DNA from: Symbiodinium natans
Lineage: Eukaryota > Sar > Dinophyceae > Suessiales > Symbiodiniaceae
Direction: 5' to 3'
Assembly: GCA_905221605.1 (NCBI GenBank)
Contig: CAJNDS010001624.1
Span: 708,798-772,797, forward strand
Length of the DNA: 64,000 bases
In this document: piece by piece, positions 26,510-39,895 of the stretch
Numbering within the stretch: position 1 is the first letter of the stretch
Layout: every line of letters starts with the position of its first letter
Position numbers and translations under genes: made by a program
The notes under the pieces: generated by a model
Told to the model about the DNA's origin: nothing
What the model saw: the letters and a program-made list of their open reading frames with translations, nothing else
The model's database searches: none

Positions 26510-29500
26510 ATGCTTTGGAACAACGGGCCTCCAGCATGTTCTGCAGGGAATCCAACTCTTTGGCTTGCTTCGCACAGTGCGAGACCGCCTGAAGCAGACT
26601 GGACATGACTGGACCTCTCAACATCCTTAGAATCAACAGACGCGCAGACAACGGACAACTGAGCTACCAACACCTTGCAGCCGCTCAATGCGACCACATC
26701 TAAGAGAGCAAACCGCATTCGTGAGATTGCCAAGACCTACTGTGACATGCTGATGTCATGTGAGGCTTCGGCTCATGCTGGAGCTGACCATTCACTTCGT
26801 CAAAAAGTCCCTCCAGAACATCAGCACTGCCAAAAAACACAATGCACAAAGTCAAGAGTGCCTCTTAGCACCACCAGCATCGTGAAACTTCATCGAACGG
26901 TTGCCTGCAAGTCTTTGAGCTGACCATTGACCTCCTCCAGCTCCTGACAAATCCACTGAAAAAGCAAAGCAATGCACAGCAGCGTCGCTTGGCTTTGGGG
27001 ACCTGGTCTCTCCGAAGGACAACCGCATCACGCTCTCGTAGGTCCTGTCTGTGGAAGATGGAATGCGGGACAACATGGAGCACAACTGCTGTTCTTTTCG
27101 CATTGTTGTACACCCCACGCACCCCATCCATCCCATCCTCAGCGCGGGTCTGGAGCTCTTCGTGCAGATCTCGCAATTGGATTTTGAAGAACCTCAAGCC
27201 AGCCGGCAACAGGGAGCGAGCTCGAACATTTTCTGAAAACAAGAAGCGCAGTGTCGATTTCTAAACGACTCCGCTCCGAGAGGCAACATGCACTGTTGCT
27301 TTACAAAGCAAATTCTAAAGTTTTTGCCCAATTGTTCATCAGCCGCGATTCGTTTCAGGTCCGAGTCTGACTGCTCTTCCGTGCTACCTTCGCGGCCGCC
27401 TTGACCTGAGCCTTGAGACGGGCGACCTCCTTGTTCAGGCCGGCCAATGCGGCAGAACCCGTGGCGACGTAGAAAAAATTGACTACCTACTATACTACTC
27501 TACTACTCTACTACTCTACAACTCTACAACTCTACTACTCTACTACTCTACTACTCTACTACGCTACTACGATACTACGCTACTACTCTACTACGCTACT
27601 ACGCTACTACTCTACTACTCTACTACGCTACTACTCTGCAACTCTACCACTCTATTACTCTACTCTTCTACTACTTCATGCTTGGAGGGGCGCAGCAGAG
27701 TGGAAAGCGAGAGGAGAAGAGGACTGGAGCAGAGACTCCTCGTCAGCCGAGAACATACGAACCACACAACAGCCCGGCTCCCCTGCCAGCGTGGAAGCGT
27801 GGAGTGAAAGCTCTTCAAAGACATTGACGCTGTTGACCATGCAACGGCGACCATGCAACTGCGATTTTAGCGGAAGGTCAAATTGGAAAGTCGGAAATGC
27901 TTTTGTAGATGCCGCCAATTTTCGTGTGTGCCACAAAGTGTGAGAAGTGTTCCTAGTTGTTCAAGTTCGGGCCACGGGAAAGCTGCCTCTGGAGGTGATG
28001 TGATGGATGCTTCGTTTCAGTGCGTCCTCTGGTTTTGAACTGACCTGCCATTAGCGTCTCACAAGTATGAGCCCGTGGCGCAGTCACATCACCATGCCTT
28101 TGTTCAGCACGTTCGAACTCACGACTCGCCTGGCAGCTCTGGCAACTTCGTTCACAGCAACAACAACAGCCACAGCCAGCACGGGAAAAGCCACTGTTAA
28201 GCAGAAAGTCCAGGGCAAAAGCCTCTGCCAGGCGCTGTTCCAAAGCTGCCACCTGGGCTCTTTCAGGGTTCTTCTTACAGGATCAAAATAATAACGGATC
28301 AAGATTGTATTAGCCAACAGCTCGAGTGCAACAGCCACTGCTCCAAGCAATACTCTGTCTGGCTGTATCGGTCGTGCGCACCACAATCGTACTTGATGCC
28401 CAAATAGGCCCTGGGCTTGGGAACCAGATGCACGCTCCTCCTCGCGAACATCACTTCACATCACATGACATAGCAAGCCAGCCACACGCTGCAACATTTT
28501 CACCCAGTTTGCCCTCCGCTTCAACCATTTAGCCTATAGGAGTATCAAGTTGGCCTGCAACAACAGCTTGAATAAACAGCCGCCAAGTCCCCGCCAAGTC
28601 CCCGCCAAGCCCCAGCCAAGGCAGCCCAGACGAATATCCACCGAAGTATTCCGGGCACTCCTGCTCTGCTCTCAGAGACCTTCGTGCCTCTCGCAGCAGT
28701 TCGGCGGCCTTTTCGGCATGTACCCCCATGTGCGAACTTGATTCGACTGTCCATGTGCGATGCCGCCTCGACGTGCTCAGCACGGAGTGGATTCACCTGG
28801 CCACCAACAAACACGTTCGCTAAGGCAAGGTGTGAAAGAATGTGACAAGGCTCTCGCTTCGCGCCGAACTGCATTTTGTCATTGGGTGCCGCGGTCTTTG
28901 AGCAGCGGTTCTAAGCAGCGCCGACGGCGCCGGAAGTGTGAGACAAATCGTGCAGCTATCGTGGCTGCATCCAACTTCAATACGAGGCCAAAGCGGCCAA
29001 GTCAGATAAATCTTCTCTTCAAGAGTATTAAACAAGTGCTTGTCGCCAAGAAAGCGCGAGCATGATCTCACATGGCCTGCACAGCCATCAACACTTGCAG
29101 CAGACGTTCACAGCGGTTACTGTGACAGAAGCTTGCATCTACAATTGATTCGACCTTGGCATCCTCCCAATACTTGTGCTGCTCAGCTTTCTTCGCCTTG
29201 CCCTCGGCATCGTTTGGGTAGCGTAGCTTCCTGGCCAGAACACAACACAACGCAACGCAACACAACACAACACAACAACACAACACAACGCTTCACTGAC
29301 TCAAAGAATTTGCTGCGAAACTGCAGTGCCGGACAACCCTGGTGCGCGGTGAGGGTAAGGGGATTTGCGTGTCTATGCTCTTTTGGATCCCCACAAGTGT
29401 CGGGAGGGGCGCACACACACAAACGTCCTTCGTGTCTTCGTTCCTTTGTACTTGGTCTTCTCCAACTTGTGCTCCAGAAAACCAATCCAGGCCCAGCCGT

Positions 29501-32200
29501 CACGCAGCCTGCCGACAAGCTCAAAGCAGATCATGCTGCACGAGCTGCATGCAACACACCATCGCCGCACCCAGGACACTGGACCGAAGTGGCTGCCTGG
29601 TGTCATCTGCCTTGTACTCCTGCACTTGCTCGTAGAAGCGCTTGAAGCCTTTGCTGGGAAGCCAACTTGCTGCAAAAGCAAGTTGGCCTAAAGTCTAAGA
29701 GCTTTCCACTTTGCTGACACAGCTTTCGAGATTCCCGAAGCCGAGCTTTCGAATGGGTAACCTTGAGAGCCATCTTGCGGTTCTCTTGCAAAAGACCGCT
29801 GCTGAAGCCTGCAGATATGGCAGATATGGCAGATATGTGAAGAATTCAAGAATCACATCTCTCACCCACTGCTTCTATCCGCAGCATTCCACAGCCTCGC
29901 GGCACAAGCACACAACCGGCTGCTGCGAAGGCGAGACAGCGGCGCTAGAGCAAGCATTTGCTCGGCCCAAAGGCTGGATTTCAGGGACGTGACGTCCCTC
30001 AATGGTGCATTGATTGCTCTTTTGGCACATTCCTGGTTGAGCTGTTTCTGCTCGAACAAGGTGTTGCCGCTTGAACTGGCAAAAGGTTGCTGCTGTTGGT
30101 CAACGTACGAAAAGCAAGTCCTTGAGTCACACGACGTGTCGTGTGCAGCAGATCCATCACACATAGCTGAGCCAACAGATTCACACTTCTGATTTGTGCA
30201 TGACAGTGCCACAGCCAACCGCAGGTTGACAAGAACGATCGCCTGGCTTTTGAGCGTGTGCAGCTCGATTCTGGCAGCCTTTGAAGCGTCTGTTGTGGTG
30301 TGCAAGCAGAAGATGACATGTCAGATTCGATTGCCTCCACTTCTTCTCGATGCCTGTGGGCTTGGTTTCTAGCTGAAGCCTGGACCTTGCAAGCAGCTCA
30401 AAAGCAAAAGCCGGCAGGACTCCTAAGTCCCAACACGTCGCGAGTCACAAGTCAGGCATGACTCATGGTCGCAGCCTTATCTCATAATTTCTCAGTGTGG
30501 ATTGCTGACAGTCACCCTTCTCAGATCCTCAAACTAGTTCGCGCATGACAGCTCAAACAATGTATTCATCCATGCAGAGCATGATCTGGCCTCAGACAGT
30601 CGGGCCGCTACTTCTGCTTTGGCCTTAACATAACTAACGATCTCTGATGGCGCAACACTGAAAAAACAAACAAACATGCTGCAAGCACTGCCAGCTAAAT
30701 TCTGAGCAGCGAACATAACAACATATAAATAACCAAAGAATTTTCTGCAGCTCAGCCACCATTTCCTCCGCTTCAAGGCGCCTCGCGGCCTTGAAGCCAG
30801 ATTCGTCAAAGGCATCAGCTCACTCGGATCCCAAGAAAAGGTCCGATGCCTCCGCCTCGGCGCGTTCCTCTCGATCCCCGAGACTGCGACAAAGCTCCTC
30901 TTCCCGTGCCTGCAACATACTAACATACTGTTCTCAAGAGACGTCAATCCATAAACGAAGATGTCAGAGCTGGGATCTGTGGGCAAGGAAGCCCCATGGC
31001 AAACTACAACATCCTATCTCCTGAGAGCTCGAACCTACGCTGCCCCTGCCTTGAGCAGTGTCTCCAACTCCTGACGGCAGTTCAAGTAGTTAAAGAAAAA
31101 AACGATTGCATTCGGCAAAAAAAGGGGGCTTGTCATGTCTCAGTCCTCGTTATGTTGCTTGTGAAGTCTTTCCTTCCTGAAAGAACACACACGCTTGCCT
31201 GACTTCTCACTGAGACCACTGTAACTATCTGCTACCTGTCTCTCACACCTTTTATGACATGATGTGGTTTTGTCCGCGTCATCTTGGCAAGCCACTGGCT
31301 GCGCAAAGCTTCTGCATGCAGCTCTTGCTTGGCCTGCAAACAGCAATCTGAAACACAATGGGCATCGAAGGGGCGCACGTCAGTGCAAAACCAAAGTGTC
31401 ACAGGCTTCTGCTTCCGGTTGCTGACCTACAGAGATGTACCCAGTGTTGCAATTTGTACATCACTTGACATGCAAAGATGTTGTTGTTTTCCAAATCAAT
31501 GATCTGGAAAAACAACAAAATCTTTGCACCTTAATGCGAATACATGTCTATACATGCATAAAAAGAAATCTATATAATTATCCTCCATGGAGGGACAGTG
31601 AAAACCACGTTTGGGAGAAAACGCTGTGCTCCACAATACAGTAGTGCCGTCATATGTATATCTATATATATATAAACAAAGGCTCCTGCAGCTCCAAGCG
31701 CAACTCTTCCACGGAGCGAGACTTTGCAGATTCCTGCAGCGTCTTTGAAAGCCAGGCAAGGCTCACGTTGTACTCAAACCCGCACAAACGGCCTGTTCCG
31801 AACCCAGCAATTGTCGTTGCAAACCTCGAGCATCGTACAGTCATGAGTGACGCTGACAAACTCCCCCAGACACAGGCTCAAACATTCCGACACGCTGGCG
31901 ATCTGCAAGTCTTTCTCCTGAATCATGGAAAGCTTTCAAGAAAAGCAACCAACAAAATCTCGTACCAAATGTGTGACATGCCTGGAGCCTTCGACGCTCT
32001 GTCTCCAGCTCGCGTTCCGTCGCCTAGTTGGCACATGAACGTCCAAACACATGAAGCAGCACCATATGTGCCAAGCTTTGTCAAATAGCAACCCGAAGTT
32101 GGAAGCAAACGCACGTCTCAAGTGAGAAGATCTGTTCATCGAGGCCTCCAATTCATCATGAAGGGATTGTTTGGAGACCTCTGCGACGACATTGTTGGAA
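26510..32200 (-). CDS. candidate multi-exon gene for long coiled-coil-like protein
   Basis: About twenty short minus-strand segments rich in E, K, R, A, L and Q, many ending at GC donors or starting after AG|G, run in order. Examples are ~32.15 kb (AEVSKQSLHDELEASMNRSS), ~32.0 kb (ATERELETERRRLQA), ~31.72 (SVEELRLELQ), ~31.3 (QAKQELHAEALRSQWLAK), ~30.87 (QAREEELCRSLGDREERAEA), ~30.76 (KAARRLEAEEMVAELQ), ~30.6 (AKAEVAARLSEAR), ~29.75 (QENRKMALKVTHSKARLRES), ~29.2 (AEGKAKKAEQHKYWEDAK), ~28.7 (AEKAAELLREARRSLRAEQ), ~28.25 (AQVAALEQRLAEA), ~27.42 (LNKEVARLKAQVKAAAKVA), ~27.16 (QLRDLHEELQTRAE), ~26.92 (QELEEVNGQLKDLQATVR) and ~26.55 (AKQAKELDSLQNMLEA). The consistent strand and heptad-like composition argue for one coiled-coil protein, or two adjacent ones. 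No family is recognised and the exon boundaries are not resolved. Confidence 0.5.
27481..27672. repeat. CTACT/CTA simple repeat
   Basis: A nearly pure array of CTACTCTACTA units with CTACGCTACTACG variants, about 190 bp. It falls between two coiled-coil-like exons and so probably lies in an intron. Confidence 0.9.
29236..29290. repeat. CAACA/CAACG simple repeat
   Basis: About 55 bp of ACACAACACAACG-type units next to a coding-like segment (KLRYPNDAEGKAKKAEQHKY), probably at an intron edge. Confidence 0.8.
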
Positions 32201-32340
32201 TTTGGCATTGTCTTGTAACTCGCCATTGAATCGTACCAAGCACCCGGCCGACCCAGCACAGCCCATGCACTTGTCAAGAAACCGAACCTGTAACACGTGT
32301 TCTGCACCACGCACCAAACACTCCATTCCAAAAGGGGCAA

Positions 32341-35300
32341 GATGTAGCTTTACAGTCCGGCCTGTGAAAAACAACACTCGCGTTCGCGCCCGATGTCTGC
32401 TACTCACATCATGGTGATGAAGCCTACCGATACCAACAACGCTTGGAGCTAACATGTGCGGAGTTGTCAGCGGTTGTTTGTCAATGCATGCTGCATGGTG
32501 CAAGTACCCGAAGTGAGTTGTGGCAGTACGAACATGCTGACAGTTTGTTGTTGCCTCATCGTTGATGCACTTGCAGAAGCTTCAAGGACAAAGTCGCGCC
32601 ATGGCATGCTGAAAAAAGCTCAGTGGGCTCACAAGTGTCTTAAAATGCCACTGGCGTCTGAAACTCGAAACTCAAACTCCCTGAAACCAGAAGCCGGCAT
32701 CTTGACCTTTATTGCGTAAACCAGAATTTGAACCAGCTTTTTTGATCATGGGGGTTGCGATCCAGATGCGCGTGATTTGGCAACATTGCACCCCCTTTTG
32801 AACTTCATTCGTCCGGTTCCGCGCTATCAACAGCACATAAGTTCATGTTACATGGGAGGATATGCACAAATAGAGGCGCCGTCAGAGCATTGTGCCAATG
32901 CACAAAGTAAATACCCAAGAGATCACTGGCGCGAACCACTAGTCTTACAGTGCAATGTGGCAGTGAAGCTGGGTGTGTGGGCAAGACGCGCCTGAGTCCG
33001 CACATGTACTTTAAACAACATCAAAGCAGGCGCATGTCTTGATCAAGTGACATTGCTGTCATTTGCTCGCATTCAAAAAGCATTTGGGGGTCGAACAACT
33101 GATGTGAGCACCACCCCTGCAAACAAAGGTGGTTTTGTTTCGGCCAAATGTGCTATCAATCCACAACTCTTTTTGCGGTCGTATGCTAAACCGAAACAAC
33201 GAATCAAAAACTGCGGGCGCACTTCAAAATCCTTCATCTGGGCCGTCTAACTGTGACTTTTTAGAGCAAACCACATCGCTGGTCACGCAAAATATTGCAT
33301 GTCCATGTCAAGAAGAACAAACTCATGGGTTTTTTGGTTGTTCAAACCATCATGTCGGCAAGTTAAGGTAGCGAGGCAACCCCTCAAAGCGTTTTCCAGC
33401 TGAGTATACTCTTGCCATACGTCAACGCTACAACTCCGAGTGACATACAAAATGGAGCTCAAACGCCACCAGTACATCAACAAAGATGGTCAGCTAAGTG
33501 GGATGTGAAATGTGGATGTCACCACCTGTCCAAGTTATCCCAGCGGAGTCCGCCGACCAGGAAGTTTTTACTTCAAAAGTGTTATCCAAATCAATTTTTC
33601 AAACCTAACAAATGGATGGTTGCTCAACCAAAATCAATCGTACATGTCTTTTTCTGATTTTAGCGCAGAAGCGCGTTCTGGTGCTGAGACACTGTCGAAG
33701 CACGTCAAGTATGTAACGGTAATGTCAAAGACCCAGCCCATAACGTCATCCGATTTTTGATCCAAAGCACAGCTGGCCCGTGTACCCGTATGACCCCAAC
33801 GGGCCGGTCGTCCAACCTCCCTCCTGCTTGTTCCTCCGACTGTCGTCGACCTGCGCGACGCATAGGCAGCGTTGCTTCGGTAGTTAGCATGATGCTCAAG
33901 TGAATGCTGAAGGATCGGTTTCTAGGTTGTTCAAGCACATCCTGAAGGATCTCACTTCCGGCAGCTTTTCCTTGCACATTGAGAAATCCCGCGCGCAGAG
34001 GCTTTGACTTGTTATTGGTGTTCCGGACTTGCACAATTCCGTCACACTCAGCAGTCTTGGAGATCGCAAGAAGTGCTTGGGTAATTTTCCCCAAATCAAG
34101 GAGCTACACCAGAATGGCCTCAATTCAAGGTCATCATTAGTCAGTCCGTCCAAAGACCCAACGCTGTCGTTTGGTCCATCGACGCACCTAACATACTTCA
34201 AAAGGCTGATTTGCAGCTAAATTTGAGGAAGCTATCTGCTACAGGCATTCAAATTTGGTAGGGCAGTGACTGCTTGTGTGGAAGGCATTGATGACTGAGT
34301 TCTAGTTGAAGATTCGATTCATTTGGAGCGCTCTAACAATCGCCTTCCTAGCATCGAGGACGTCAACATGAAAAATTTGTGACATATTGTAACCCGTGAC
34401 TTGGCAAAGCACCCATATTTGCGGCTTCTGTCCCTCGACTTCCATCAAATTAGCAATCTCCGTACCGGAACAGGAACACGTCTCAAGCCTGCCAGAGATT
34501 CTTCCGAGAAGCACACTAAACCCCAAGCCCTGCACCCGTAAACCCTAACCCAAAACCCAAAAAAGCCAAAACCCTTGCCCTAAACCCTGAAACTAAAACC
34601 TTGGTCTTCGGTAGCGAGACACGGCTGGCCCATTGCACGGGAATACATCCGAACAGAAAGGCCAGTCCGCACCAGCTTAGGCACAGAAGATGGAGGTCCT
34701 GGAGATTTTCCCAGAGGAGAGACCAGCTTGGCAGCTCCAAAATTTCAGACATGGCGAACTTTGTGGCGATGTGAGAAGACGCGGCAGAGAGCTTTAGGGG
34801 CAGAGCGCCCGCTCACGTGGGCAGATTTGGGGAACATTTTGCAGGTATGCTTAAGGTATGGCTTTACCATATGAGCTAACATGCCAATAAGATTGTACGT
34901 TCTTTCGAAATGTTGTCTCGAGCTTGGCACCACTAGACGCGAGGACATCGCTGCAGCCCTGAAGAAGCTTGCTTTGGCAACCACTGTCCAAAAGGTTGAG
35001 AAGGCGTGCGCGGACCCCGACACAGGCCCACATGCAAGAAATCCGTGGGTTCGGGACAAACAGTTCGGGATTCCTTCCAGCCAAACGAACATGTCTTGCT
35101 TGAGTACTGGGGGTTTGCTCAACGGACCGCGCTGCCCACGCGGTCTTTGCACCAGTTTGCAACGCTTGCCAAGGCTTCTTGAGGACATGACACATGTCCG
35201 AGTACATTGAGACGGGATCTGAAGCAAAGGCAGACATTGAGCATGAGAGTCGCTGGCTCTTGCAATCCATGCCTGGAAAAGCAATCTGCTGCCTGTTTCT

Positions 35301-36240
35301 GGATCTGGACTGCTTTCCGTGAATTTGGTGTTTCTCAAGAGCAACCACAGTCCGAGCTTACGACTTTTTTCCTTCTGCCTACTGGCCAACCAAAATTGCT
35401 TAACAACCGGCCGATGTGCGCCACACTTCACCCTGTACGTAAGTGCTTCAAGATGTCATCCAAGCTAGGCGTCTGGACGATCTTAGCTTAGAGTGCATAA
35501 TCCGCAAAACTTGTTCTTAATTCAAATCTGTGCAAGTTCCTATGGTTGCTACAACGTGCGCAAAGCTGTCTTTATTTGCTTGCCACACCAGGCAGACATA
35601 TGTCAGCACACTGTGCTTGGGCCTGTCCTTCCAAAGCAAGTATTCCCAGAAACGCACAAACGTGTTTTAGCCGCTGCTGGAGGCACCAGTAACAAAGACA
35701 GAGGGCGATTGGCACCCAAACCGCAAGAGCAGGTTCCAATCAACGCCGCAAGATGCCCGTCCGCCCCCAAAAAGTGTCACAAAGACACGAGAGGAAGGAC
35801 GGCCCCGCCAAGTGCAAAGACACTGGCTCGGTTCCTGAGATCTTGCTCATTGCTTAACGAGTTCGGGCTGAGGCTTGAACGTTCCGCATGCCACAGCGCA
35901 GGAGTTCGGCGTCCTCTTGGCTGGGCACGGGCAACAGGCAGGGTCGGAGCGGAAGCCAGCTGTGTTTGTTCTTCCTTTTTTTCCGCAGCCAGCTGCCTCC
36001 CTCCTCCGGATGCTGAGCCTGCCCTCTTTCCGCCGGATTGGAAGCAAGCTGCTGAGCCCTGCGAAAGAGCAGAACCATGGGTCTGGGCTCGGGCGAGAGG
36101 CAAAACTGCTGGCACATGCACAACCCTTCAGATTGGAAAGGAGGTCTGGGAACTGTGGAACGTACAGACTCTAGACTATCGACAAACCAGACCAGAGTCG
36201 ACGCGACCAGGCTAGAATCAGCCAAAGCATCGTCAATACC
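32341..36240. other. no named gene; left part of presumed strand-switch zone
   Basis: Minus-strand stretches at 33.7-34.2 and 34.75-35.4 kb and a plus-strand open frame of 240 codons at 35493-36215 are open, but I cannot assign any of them. Overlapping frames on both strands suggest that at least some are chance. A telomere-like tract lies at 34.53-34.60 kb. Confidence 0.35.
34525..34600 (-). repeat. degenerate interstitial telomere-like tract (CCCTAAA on plus strand)
   Basis: Contains GTAAACCCTAACCC, AACCCAAAAAAGCC and GCCCTAAACCCTGAAAC. It is the reverse orientation of the tract at 25.1 kb and equally decayed. Confidence 0.6.
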
Positions 36241-36249
36241 TACGATAAA

Positions 36250-36352
36250 ATCCTGATTTAATTCTTCCCCCTACCTTTCAACAATTAAATCACGATTTAA
36301 TTGTTCCCCCCTACCTTTTCAACAATTAAATCACGATTTAATTGTACCCCCG
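36250..36352. repeat. tandem repeat carrying a 10-bp hairpin
   Basis: About two and a half copies of a 48-50 bp unit. The conserved core CAATTAAATC-AC-GATTTAATTG pairs over 10 bp with a 2-base loop, and the rest is a pyrimidine tract (CCCCCCTACCTTTT). It directly precedes the AAT-type tract, in the zone where gene orientation changes from minus to plus. Confidence 0.8.
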
Positions 36353-36354
36353 AG

Positions 36355-36665
36355 AGAAATAGTAATAATAAGAATAATAATAATAGTAATAACAAAAATA
36401 ATAGTAATAATAATCCTAATAATAATAATAATAATAATAGTAATAGTAATATTTATAGTAATAATGATAGTAATAGGAATCATAATAGGAATAATAATAG
36501 TAATAATAACAATAATGGTAGCAACAATAAGAAGAAGAATAATACTACTAATAATAATAGCAACAGAAATACGAGTAATAGTAATAGTAATATAAGAAGA
36601 AAAATACGAATAAGAAGAAGAATAAGAATAATAAGAATAATAGTCATAGATACTCATAGTAATAG
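36355..36665. repeat. AAT-type imperfect microsatellite
   Basis: About 300 bp of ATAATAATAG units with AGT, AAC and AGAAG interruptions. It can be read through in frame as an Asn/Ser-rich stretch, but the composition is that of a simple repeat and I do not call it a gene. Confidence 0.9.
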
Positions 36666-37564
36666 GTTAGTACGGGAAGATGGGTGTCCTGCCCGCGCCG
36701 TTTCGGGAAGCCTTGGGTCTACCTCCGTTGGAGTGCGCAGGCGCGTACTTTCCGGGCTGTGTGCGTTCTCGGACGGCCAATGCACGCAGCGAATGTGTCC
36801 GTCAGACAGCCATCTGAGCAGCCATACTGTTGATAAGGCACGCCTGAGTTGCAACAGTTTCAAAGATTCCGTCTCAAGTGTGCGTTAGAGAAGGCTGGAA
36901 GCTGGAGGGAGGGAGAGGGTTGTAATGTGACTTTGGGGCTTGAGAGCGGAGAAGACCCGCAACGGGCGGAGTGGAGGGCACAAGAGTTCCAGGGCACGCT
37001 TCGGTTTGCGAAGCCAAGAAGTTACAAGTCACACGGAGCTTGTGGTCCTTGCGTTTTCAAGGCGCGCCGCAGAATTATCATTTGCCTTAGGATCGAGACT
37101 TCTCTGTTTTGCGCATTGGGGCAAGTTGCACTGGTGTTTGACTTTGAATTTTGAGTTCCTGCATCTGGCTTTTACTGGTCCAGGCTGGCTGGCCTTCTGG
37201 TCCATCTGCTGCACTTACGTGTCCGACAGCGCACATGTCTTACCAATAACCTTTTGTCTGTTTTGGATGGGGCGTCTGGCCCGTCTGGGCGTCTGTCATT
37301 CTGTAGTTCTTCTGCTGTGCGTCAATGCCCATGTGGCACAAAGCGGCTCTGTCGCCTGAAGTCGTTTGGATTGGCTGGAAAGTTTAACTTTCAACTTCAC
37401 TGTCTGCCTGGACCTGGGAAAGCAGTTACGCTTGTCTGCCTCTTGTTCCAAGGTCTGCTGGCTAAATTTTTTGAAATTGCAATATGCTTCTTGTCGTTCT
37501 AAACTGAAAATGTATTGACATGATATGCTGGCAGAATCCAGCATAACTCGGATTTCGGTCACAT

Positions 37565-37807
37565 ATTAACCACGTGCCGGGGCTACAGAATAACTTGGCG
37601 GATGCACTGAGTTGGTTCCAGTCGCCGTTGCTCCTAGGCTTCTCTTCTGATCAGGTGGTGCATGTTATGTGGTCGCTCTTGGATACGTTCCAGCTTTCAG
37701 CCCAGGCTCTAAGCCGTTTCAGGTTTCCTGTCGCCTGCTGCTTGAGTACTTTTCGGTTTGCCCCGCTGGATCAAGCATCTTGGCTTGAGGTCCACTTTGG
37801 ATTCTAA
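37565..37807 (+). pseudogene. retroelement RNase H tail fragment
   Basis: The frame reads INHVPGLQNNLADALSWFQ, which matches the HVPG-x-N-x-x-ADALSR motif at the end of the RNase H region in reverse-transcribing elements. The canonical R is W here. The upstream reverse transcriptase is not recognisable in the preceding kilobase, so this is a truncated remnant. The element class (DIRS-like or LTR type) cannot be decided from this piece. Confidence 0.55.
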
Positions 37808-39703
37808 CCTCAGTGCGCAGCAATCAAGGTCTCCAGCTCTTGGCTATTGGGTCTGTCTGTGACAGACCAGCTTGGCTTCCTTCCATTGCTGGCATTGCTC
37901 TTCTTGAAACTCTCGAAGGATTCTTCTGCCAGACGACAGAAAGACTAAGGCACGAAACAAAGACATGACACGAAGACATGACACGACAAACGATGGAACA
38001 GGTCTTTGCAGCATCTCTTGGAGCTGTGCGGCTGTGGCGTCATCCGGATATCGACAACGAAGTGACCACGCAACCATGTCCTTGATGTTCTCCATCACCG
38101 CTGCTTGTTCGGGTTCGAGTCTTCCCTAACAGCCCAATTTCCGGCGCTTGAAGTGTTCCACAGGCGGCTGCGGGTCATTTTCCAGTGTGAAGATTCCTGA
38201 TAAGCAGGTCTTGATGACCGCCGTGTGTGCCTCCAGCATGGAGCTCTTCCCGCATCGGTTTCCCAAACCTGCCTTTCGAGTATTGTTACCGTCAGAGGCC
38301 TACACCCAGAGGCTTTTGGAAAACTAACACCCACAACGCCAGCAACATCTCCTCCAAGCCACGCCGCAGGCACCGGAAAGTTCAGTGCATGGATCTGAGC
38401 AAATCCTTGCCTCGCTGGGAAAGAGACTTACAGGGCATTCAACTAGGCTGCTACACTCTCGCAGCTTAAGCCAATAAAGCAACCAGATGCATTTTTGGGC
38501 CATCACGTCCCTGGTTCGATTGCGGTCATCACGTGCAAGGTCTTGATCACCAGTCGTGTGACATCTTTCCACTTCTTTGCTGGTCATTGGTTTTTGCAGC
38601 CTTGTGTGATACTGATTGCAGAGTTCCTGAACGCAACTAAGAAGTGCAAGAGGGGGTTCTTTGTCTGATGGCTTTGTCAAGTTCTTTTTTGTCGTAGTGG
38701 AGCGGCTGCACTTCAGGCAACTGAAGGTAGTAGTGCGCAAACGCTAGTGTCAAGGGCTCTATGGCCAGCTCTTTCCATCCATGTGCTTAAAGATTTTGTA
38801 AGGCGGCACGTTGACCTGGAGGTCAGTAATCCTGTGGTCGGATTCGGAAAAGCCCACAACAATGGGCAGTCCGTCAGAGCAGCACATCATGGCCGGAAAG
38901 CTGGCGTTGATGACGCTCGGCATATCCGCCGCCGCGAAGAAAAGATCCGCAATACACTGGGCAGTAGTCAGGAACCCATACCCTACCAGGACTCCAAGAG
39001 TCTTGCTTTATCTAACTGCGGAACCGGACAGCCAACATATTCGCAAGGTCAACATGTTGCAGCGCTTCCGACAACCGAAGACATTGCGCAATGATGGGGT
39101 CGTAGACCTTCAGATAAGACGCCGGAAAGTCTCAGGCAGATGAAGAAGGGTGTCTGCGATTTTTATCAACGCGTCTGCATCCTGTAGCTGGTGTGGTAAG
39201 CCATTTAACAACTCTTCATAGGTCCTGTATGCACAAAGCTGCTGGCAATGCGTCGTGAGATGATTCAAGTCACGCAGACTCATGTAGGGTCTAGGCTTGA
39301 CATTCTTCCCAAAGTGTCCTACTTGGAGTGCACGCCACATGAGCCCACAGACCGATGTTGTTTTGCCCTGCGTTGGGGGCGTATTCGGTCTCACTGCCCG
39401 GCCAGGAGAGTGTCCACCCTTCTGCGCTGTGGCAAGCAGAAGCAGTGAGTAGACCTCTCAAACTGATGTTTCAAGATTTTTAGTGGGCCTAGAAATGATG
39501 GACCTCAAACTGCTGTCCTAGCAATAGCACTCCATTGTAGTTGGCAAGAAAGTTGCAAGCGCCCTCTTTTCTTACGAGCGGGGGCAGACAAGGGGCTGGT
39601 GTGGCTTCACTATGCTGCAGTCTGTGCTGTGTGAGTTTGGACGTTCTTACGTAGCTATGGCCACAGGGCAGACCTGGAGCGCTGCTTGCATTGTACAGCG
39701 CGC

Positions 39704-39895
39704 AGTCACTTCTAGACCTGCTGGAATAGGTCGAAGCAGCAGTTCTCTCACATTCTTCTGGGCCTTCTAGCGAAGGTTCCGGCAGCCGTTTGCAGGCTTA
39801 ATCACTTCTAGGCCTTCTGGAGAAGTTTCAGGCAGCAGTTGAAGAGGCCTCTCACTGCTTCCAGAGAAGTTTTAGGCAGCATTTTAAGAGAGATC
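39704..39895. repeat. degenerate ~50-bp tandem repeat
   Basis: Four diverged units share CACTTCTAGGCCTTCTGG and an AAGTTTCAGGCAGCAGTT-like second half. Confidence 0.45.

Noticed and set aside
27479-27943. Tyr/Leu/Thr-rich frame over the CTACT repeat
   Set aside because: Product of the simple repeat; probably intronic.
35493-36215. 240-codon plus-strand open frame
   Set aside because: It is one of several overlapping open frames on both strands in GC-balanced sequence, without a recognisable domain.
36301-36888. 195-codon Asn/Ser-rich frame over the AAT-type tract
   Set aside because: The composition comes from the simple repeat, and no domain appears after it.
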